DNA from: Rickettsia sp.
GTDB taxonomy: Bacteria > Pseudomonadota > Alphaproteobacteria > Rickettsiales > Rickettsiaceae
Assembly (NCBI GenBank): GCA_015657545.1
Contig: JADHZC010000009.1
Location: 1 to 64,000, forward strand
Reading direction: 5' to 3'
DNA length: 64,000 bases
Position 1 is the stretch's first letter; each line of letters begins with the position of its first letter. Below are positions 58,917-64,000 of this stretch, piece by piece. The notes beneath the pieces were generated by a model. The model was not told the DNA's origin and ran no database searches. It was given only the letters and a program-made list of their open reading frames with translations. The translations under genes and the position numbers were made by a program.

Positions 58917-60318
58917 CTTTTATATTCCAATTTTTCAAAATTTTTTCTAACCCTATTTTTCTAGAAGCTTTAATTAAAGTTATTGATTCAGGGATTAACA
59001 ACTTATCTAACTTAGGCATTAATGCTTCTACATCAGGAAAAATAAAAGTTTGAAATTCTTGCATATCTTTAACTTGTTCAAAAATAATTTTGACTTCTTT
59101 TCCAACTAAAATCAATTTTTTTATTTTAGCATTTTTTATAAAAGGAACTATATCAGAATGAAATTTTTTACTATCTTTGCCCAGCTCTAGCATGTCTCCT
59201 ATTATTGCTATTTTGTCATTTTGAGGCATATTAGCAAGAGACATAAGAGATTTTTGAACTGCTATAGGATTAGAATTAAAATAATCACAATATAAATATA
59301 AATTTTTTCCTTGATTGTTCAAAATAGATAAAATTTTTCCTCTACCTAACTGAGGAGTAAAATTTGAAAATTCTTTGATGGATTCATTAATATCTAAATT
59401 TAAAGCTAATATAACACCAAGTACAGATCTAAAATTTTCTCCTAAAGATTTATCTATATAGCTTCTAACAAAACTATATCGAGTATTTTGTACTGAATAA
59501 ATTAATTGTACTTTTAATTCATTTACTGTAGAAATTACATGATATTTTTCTAATTCTATTTGAGAATATTTATCTTTGCCAATAATAATTATGTTTTGTA
59601 ATTTTAATTTTCTGATATGTTTAAGAAAAATTTCTTTATACATATCAAAATTAATAATAGATATTGATTTACTAGAGTCTAAACGTTGTAAAATTTCAGA
59701 CTTAGCTTCTGCTATCTCTTCAATAGATTGAAAAAACTCAATATGAACTGGAAATACGTTATTAATTATTATAATATCTATTTGAAAAATCTCAGTACTT
59801 TTTAAAATTTCTCCTTTTTTATTCATTCCAAATTCAAATATTGCATATTCAATATCATCTGGTATAGAAGCTAAAGCGGATATTATATGTACACCATAAT
59901 TAAAACTTTTGGGAGATTTAAAAGTTTTAAAATTTTTAGACAATATATGATGTAAAATTTCTTTAGAAGTAGTTTTTCCTGCACTACCTGTAATAGCTAT
60001 AAATTTTGCTTTAGATCTTGATCTTTTATCTTTGGCAAGCTTTATTAGTTTATTTTTTAAATTATCTGATTTGATGCAAATTGCAGGATTTAAAAATTTT
60101 TTATCTATATCTTTTGAATATAAGACTAAACGAGCTCCTCTAGAAATTGCATCATCAATAAAGTCGTGCCCATCACTTTCTGTGCCTTGTAATGTTATAA
60201 ATATATCGCCTTCTTCAACATATTTAGAATTTACTCGTACATTATTAAATTGGTTACAGTTTATTTGAGTAAGATTTAAAGAAAGTAATCTACTCAAATA
60301 GTCCTTTGACCATATCAT
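58906..60318 (-). CDS. murF: UDP-N-acetylmuramoyl-tripeptide--D-alanyl-D-alanine ligase
   Basis: 470 aa; ITGSAGKTTSKEILHHIL, EFGMNKKGEI, DYFNSNPIAVQKSL, GDMLELG. Confidence 0.94.
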   Translation of the reverse strand: MIWSKDYLSRLLSLNLTQINCNQFNNVRVNSKYVEEGDIFITLQGTESDGHDFIDDAISRGARLVLYSKDIDKKFLNPAICIKSDNLKNKLIKLAKDKRSRSKAKFIAITGSAGKTTSKEILHHILSKNFKTFKSPKSFNYGVHIISALASIPDDIEYAIFEFGMNKKGEILKSTEIFQIDIIIINNVFPVHIEFFQSIEEIAEAKSEILQRLDSSKSISIINFDMYKEIFLKHIRKLKLQNIIIIGKDKYSQIELEKYHVISTVNELKVQLIYSVQNTRYSFVRSYIDKSLGENFRSVLGVILALNLDINESIKEFSNFTPQLGRGKILSILNNQGKNLYLYCDYFNSNPIAVQKSLMSLANMPQNDKIAIIGDMLELGKDSKKFHSDIVPFIKNAKIKKLILVGKEVKIIFEQVKDMQEFQTFIFPDVEALMPKLDKLLIPESITLIKASRKIGLEKILKNWNIKDVI

Positions 60319-60339
60319 TAAATTACCAATAATTCATTT

Positions 60340-61935
60340 TTAATTTACAACTCCATTAACTAAAAAACTTTTAGTTGTATTTTTTGAAAAATCTTGAGAA
60401 AGATGAAAAATCTTATCCAAATCTTGATTTAATTTTGATAAACAAGATATTGCTATTTGTTTATCATTAAAAAATATTTTTTTTCCTTGTTTCATTATTT
60501 GAAAATTTTCATTGCCCTTACCAGCAATTAAAAGTATATCATCGGCTTTTAGAGTAGCAATTGTTTTTTCTATAGCATTTTTCCTAGAATCATATTCTTT
60601 ATATTGTTTATTTTGAATAGTTTCAATAATTGCTTTTCTGATAGATTCTGGATTTTCTTCTCTTGGATTATCGTCTGTAATTACTACTAAATCTGCTATT
60701 TCAGAAGCCATTTTACCCATTATAGGTCTTTTAGAAACATCTTTTTCTCCTCCGCAGCCAAATATCACTATTAATTTGCCATCATTTTTAATAAATTTTT
60801 TCAAAGCTAAAAGTGTTAACCTTAAAGCGTCTGGGGTATGAGCATAATCTATAAAAATATGGAAATCTAAATGAAATTTATTATTTTTTTTAAAATCTTC
60901 AGTTATATTTTCGAGCCTAGAATTAACTGTTTTTAAATTACTAAAAATTTTAAATAAATCTTTTATTTTTATGTTAACAACATTTTCTATTAATTGAGAA
61001 GCAATTAATATGTTATGAGCTTGAAAATTACCTAATATCTTGGTTTCAAATTCATAATTTTTCTTTTGATTTGTGAATGTAATTTTTTGAAAAAAAGAAT
61101 GCTTATTTGATGATGTTGAAATTTGAATATCAGCATTTTTTCCTATTGTGATAAATTTTACATCATTTTTTTTACAAAAATCTACAATTTGTTTGCTGTA
61201 GATATTATCATTATATATTACAACTTTAGCTTGAGAGTGAAGATTACTTTTTATAAAGCTTAATTTGGTGTTAAGATATGATTCTATTGTTTTATGATAA
61301 TCTAAGTGATCTTGAGAAAAACTAGAAAATCCTAATCCATTAACTAAAATGTTTCCTATTCTTTTTTGATCTATAGCATGACTTGAAATTTCAAATATAA
61401 TGTATTGAATTCCTAATTTATGAGCTTCATATAATATTTTTCTAAAATTAATACTGTTAGGGACAGTATTACCATCATGAAGTTGCTTCAAATTTAAGGG
61501 TAAATCTAAATTTGATTCTATACCTAAAGTACCTATACAAATATAAGAAATTTCTAAATAATTAAGCATTTGTCCAACATATGAAACTATTGAAGTCTTT
61601 CCGTTAGTACCTGTAACTGCTATTAGTTTAGAAGGAATGTCAGGATATAAAATTTCTAAAGAGCGCATTAGTGCAGATTTTATATCTGCTATAAAAAAAA
61701 CATTTTGTTCAGGATTTTCTTTTAATTTATTATCAGTAAATATTAAATTTACATTTTTTTCTAAAGCTTCACTTATAAAGTCATTGCCATTATGGGTTAA
61801 ACCATGTATAGCAAAAAATACTGTGTTACAAGTGACATCATCAATGCCGTATGCAATATTCTTTATATTATATTTTATAAAAAAATTTTTTAATAACAAA
61901 TTATTATTTGTTTCAATTTTGTTATCAAACTCCAT
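60340..61935 (-). CDS. murE: UDP-N-acetylmuramoyl-L-alanyl-D-glutamate ligase (MurE)
   Basis: 531 aa; VTGTNGKTSIVSYVGQML, GTLGI, FEISSHAIDQKRI, FSSFSQDHLDYH, DYAHTPDALR, VFGCGGEKDVSKRPIMG, TDDNPREENP (meso-DAP type). Confidence 0.96.
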   Translation of the reverse strand: MEFDNKIETNNNLLLKNFFIKYNIKNIAYGIDDVTCNTVFFAIHGLTHNGNDFISEALEKNVNLIFTDNKLKENPEQNVFFIADIKSALMRSLEILYPDIPSKLIAVTGTNGKTSIVSYVGQMLNYLEISYICIGTLGIESNLDLPLNLKQLHDGNTVPNSINFRKILYEAHKLGIQYIIFEISSHAIDQKRIGNILVNGLGFSSFSQDHLDYHKTIESYLNTKLSFIKSNLHSQAKVVIYNDNIYSKQIVDFCKKNDVKFITIGKNADIQISTSSNKHSFFQKITFTNQKKNYEFETKILGNFQAHNILIASQLIENVVNIKIKDLFKIFSNLKTVNSRLENITEDFKKNNKFHLDFHIFIDYAHTPDALRLTLLALKKFIKNDGKLIVIFGCGGEKDVSKRPIMGKMASEIADLVVITDDNPREENPESIRKAIIETIQNKQYKEYDSRKNAIEKTIATLKADDILLIAGKGNENFQIMKQGKKIFFNDKQIAISCLSKLNQDLDKIFHLSQDFSKNTTKSFLVNGVVN

Positions 61936-62060
61936 AAATTCCTCAATTTTATAAAGGATAGACTTACTTATTTAAAAACTCATATTTTTTAATATACATA
62001 TTATTATATATTCTTTTTTCTTGAAAATATAAGCTTATGTTCCATTTTTTTTAATTTTAT

Positions 62061-63668
62061 CTATTTTTTTTTATATAGATCACATTTTTCTTTCGAGTCT
62101 ATTGCGTCTAATATTATTATCTTTTCAAAAATTTTTTTTGCTAAAGGAGCTGCAGTAAAAGATGAAGAAGAAATAAAATTATTATTTTTATTTGCTTTAG
62201 GCTCATTTAAAGAAACAAAAAGCAAGTATTTAGGCTTTTCTAAAGGCATCATACCTATAAATGAGGATATTTTTTTTTTACTATCATATTTTCCATCAAA
62301 ATTTTTGTAAGCAGTGCCTGTTTTTCCTCCTATAGAATAACCAGAAATTTTAGCCTTGCCAGACGTACCCTCGAGAACTGATAATCCTAATAATTCTTTC
62401 ATTTTTTTTGATGTTTCATTTGTTAAAATATTTTTTCCTATATTGGATTTATTTTTTAAAAATGTTACATTATGAGATATTCCTCCATTAATTATTGGTA
62501 TATAAGCGTTTATTAGATGCATTGGAGAATAGGTGATTCCATATCCATAAGACATGGTAGCTAAATTAATATCTTTGCAATCAGATAATTTTCTAAATGT
62601 AGGAGCTGATTTTTCTAAAATTTCTATATCTAATTTTTTTAACAGACCAAATTTTTCTAGATAATCAAAAAAATTTTCTTTACCTACATCAAAAGCTATT
62701 TTGGTTGTTCCTATATTACTAGAATTTTTAAAAATAAAAGAAACATCTCTTACGCCTCCCATATCTTTATGATCTTGTATAACATGTCTACCTATTTTAA
62801 AACGATTTATATCATATTTATTTTTGTTAGAAATAGTTTGAGTATCAAAAGCTATTGCAAATGTTAAAGATTTCATACATGACCCAATTTCAATATTTCC
62901 TTGAGTTGCTGTATTGAATAAATTATTTGGTGATAGGGTTTTTAAGATATTAGGATTAAAATCTGGTTTATTTACTAAAGCTAAAATTTCTCCAGTGTTG
63001 GGGTCAGCTATAATTCCAGTAGCAGATTTTGCATTAAAATCTAAAAAAGCCCTTTCTATTTCTTGATATAATATTATTTGTAATCTAAGATCTATTGATA
63101 ATGTTAGATCCTCTTTTAATTCATTCTCATCTATATATCTTTCAATAAAAGATAATCCTTTCATATCGGTTCCAACAAACCCTAATACATGAGATAATAA
63201 ATTATTATAAGGATAAATTCTTTTTTCAGACTCTTCTAAATATACACCAAAGGCTCCTCCAGAATTTAAAAACATTTCTTTTTCAGTATTAGATATATCT
63301 TTTTTTATCCAAACAAAATCCTTTTGAGAGTTTAGTTTATCATAAATTGTTTCAAAATTTTCTTTTAGCAATATTTTTGATAATTTTGTTGCAATTAATA
63401 CTGGATTTTCTATTTTTGTGGGTTTCGCAAAAATAGAAAACATCACTCCATTTGTTGCTATTAAATGATGATTTCTATCAAAAATATTTACTCTTTTATC
63501 TCCAGAAAAAAAATTTTTTTGAGAAAAAAGGACTTGATCTGGATTTTTTTCTAAAAAAATCAATATTATTAGTTTTATAAAAATACAAGCAAAAAATAGT
63601 AAAATAATTCCTATGAGACAAAAAATTTTTACTTTTAAAATGTTTAGTTTTTTTATATCTAAAATCAT
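62061..63668 (-). CDS. ftsI: Peptidoglycan D,D-transpeptidase FtsI (PBP3-like)
   Basis: 535 aa; RVNIFDRNHHLIATN, GTDMKGLSFIERY, FKNSSNIGTTKIA (SxN), GKTGTAYK (KTG). Confidence 0.93.
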   Translation of the reverse strand: MILDIKKLNILKVKIFCLIGIILLFFACIFIKLIILIFLEKNPDQVLFSQKNFFSGDKRVNIFDRNHHLIATNGVMFSIFAKPTKIENPVLIATKLSKILLKENFETIYDKLNSQKDFVWIKKDISNTEKEMFLNSGGAFGVYLEESEKRIYPYNNLLSHVLGFVGTDMKGLSFIERYIDENELKEDLTLSIDLRLQIILYQEIERAFLDFNAKSATGIIADPNTGEILALVNKPDFNPNILKTLSPNNLFNTATQGNIEIGSCMKSLTFAIAFDTQTISNKNKYDINRFKIGRHVIQDHKDMGGVRDVSFIFKNSSNIGTTKIAFDVGKENFFDYLEKFGLLKKLDIEILEKSAPTFRKLSDCKDINLATMSYGYGITYSPMHLINAYIPIINGGISHNVTFLKNKSNIGKNILTNETSKKMKELLGLSVLEGTSGKAKISGYSIGGKTGTAYKNFDGKYDSKKKISSFIGMMPLEKPKYLLFVSLNEPKANKNNNFISSSSFTAAPLAKKIFEKIIILDAIDSKEKCDLYKKK

Positions 63669-63689
63669 AATTTTTAGTTCATCTTAAAT

Positions 63690-63989
63690 TTATTTACCAG
63701 ACCTTAATGGATCTGTGATAATTTGATTTAGATTTGATTCTTGTAAATTTAATAATTCTTTAGAAAGTTTTAGTAATCTTTCAGGCATTATTAATTGATA
63801 AATTTCTTTTTGAGCTAGTTGAATAATCTTCTTTTCTTCTTTAATTTTACTTTCCACTTTAAAAATTTCCTCCTGAATAAGCATTATTTGATTTTTTATA
63901 TAAAAATTAAAATATATACTTCCTATGGTTGTAATTCCTAATATAATTCCTAAAAAAATGCTTAGATTAAATTTTATTTTTTCTATCAT
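63690..63989 (-). CDS. ftsL: FtsL-like cell division protein
   Basis: 99 aa; one N-terminal TM, coiled coil, PERLLKLSKELLNLQ; directly upstream of ftsI. Confidence 0.7.
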   Translation of the reverse strand: MIEKIKFNLSIFLGIILGITTIGSIYFNFYIKNQIMLIQEEIFKVESKIKEEKKIIQLAQKEIYQLIMPERLLKLSKELLNLQESNLNQIITDPLRSGK

Positions 63990-64000
63990 GTTTTACAATA

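Noticed and set aside
61637-61954. 105-aa plus-strand ORF
   Set aside because: Antisense to the murE N-terminus; no motif.
1-64000. Defence island, prophage or secretion-system cluster
   Set aside because: No restriction, toxin-antitoxin, cas, phage structural, integrase or transposase genes were recognisable; neighbourhoods are housekeeping operons.

Overview
This is a 64 kb, very AT-rich, gene-dense bacterial window. Gene content (XRE regulator, ankyrin protein, Mrp/Nuo-like antiporter cluster, rpmH-rnpA-ffh, dcw cluster, few tRNAs) suggests a Rickettsiales-like obligate intracellular alphaproteobacterium; this is inference, as there is no rRNA in the window. Most of it is housekeeping: uvrC, proS, lolCE/lolD, ksgA, mnmA, tatD, metG, ubiG, uvrA, an ABC-F ATPase, rpsD, pyrG, rpsB-tsf, rpmH-rnpA, ffh, birA, mutL, nadK, RNase J, ygfZ, gltA and mraY-murF-murE-ftsI-ftsL, plus tRNA-Ser(UGA) and tRNA-His(GUG). 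The most interesting items are: (1) a compact five-gene mevalonate-pathway operon (HMGR, HMGS, two GHMP kinases, diphosphomevalonate decarboxylase) beside an AEC-type transporter; (2) a ~400 bp tandem duplication that splits lolD into two incomplete but complementary parts; (3) a 99-bp-period ankyrin array whose 3' half is exactly in frame while the 5' half is riddled with small deletions; (4) a frameshifted LysM/M23 peptidase gene with a decayed inverted copy of itself just downstream; (5) an isolated, degenerate FliK-like/FlgD-like pair; (6) an rnpA ORF whose only apparent start lies inside rpmH; (7) an Mrp-like cluster with an unusual subunit set. I saw no CRISPR array, rRNA or intact transposon. 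All calls come from reading the sequence and the supplied translations; no database search was run.
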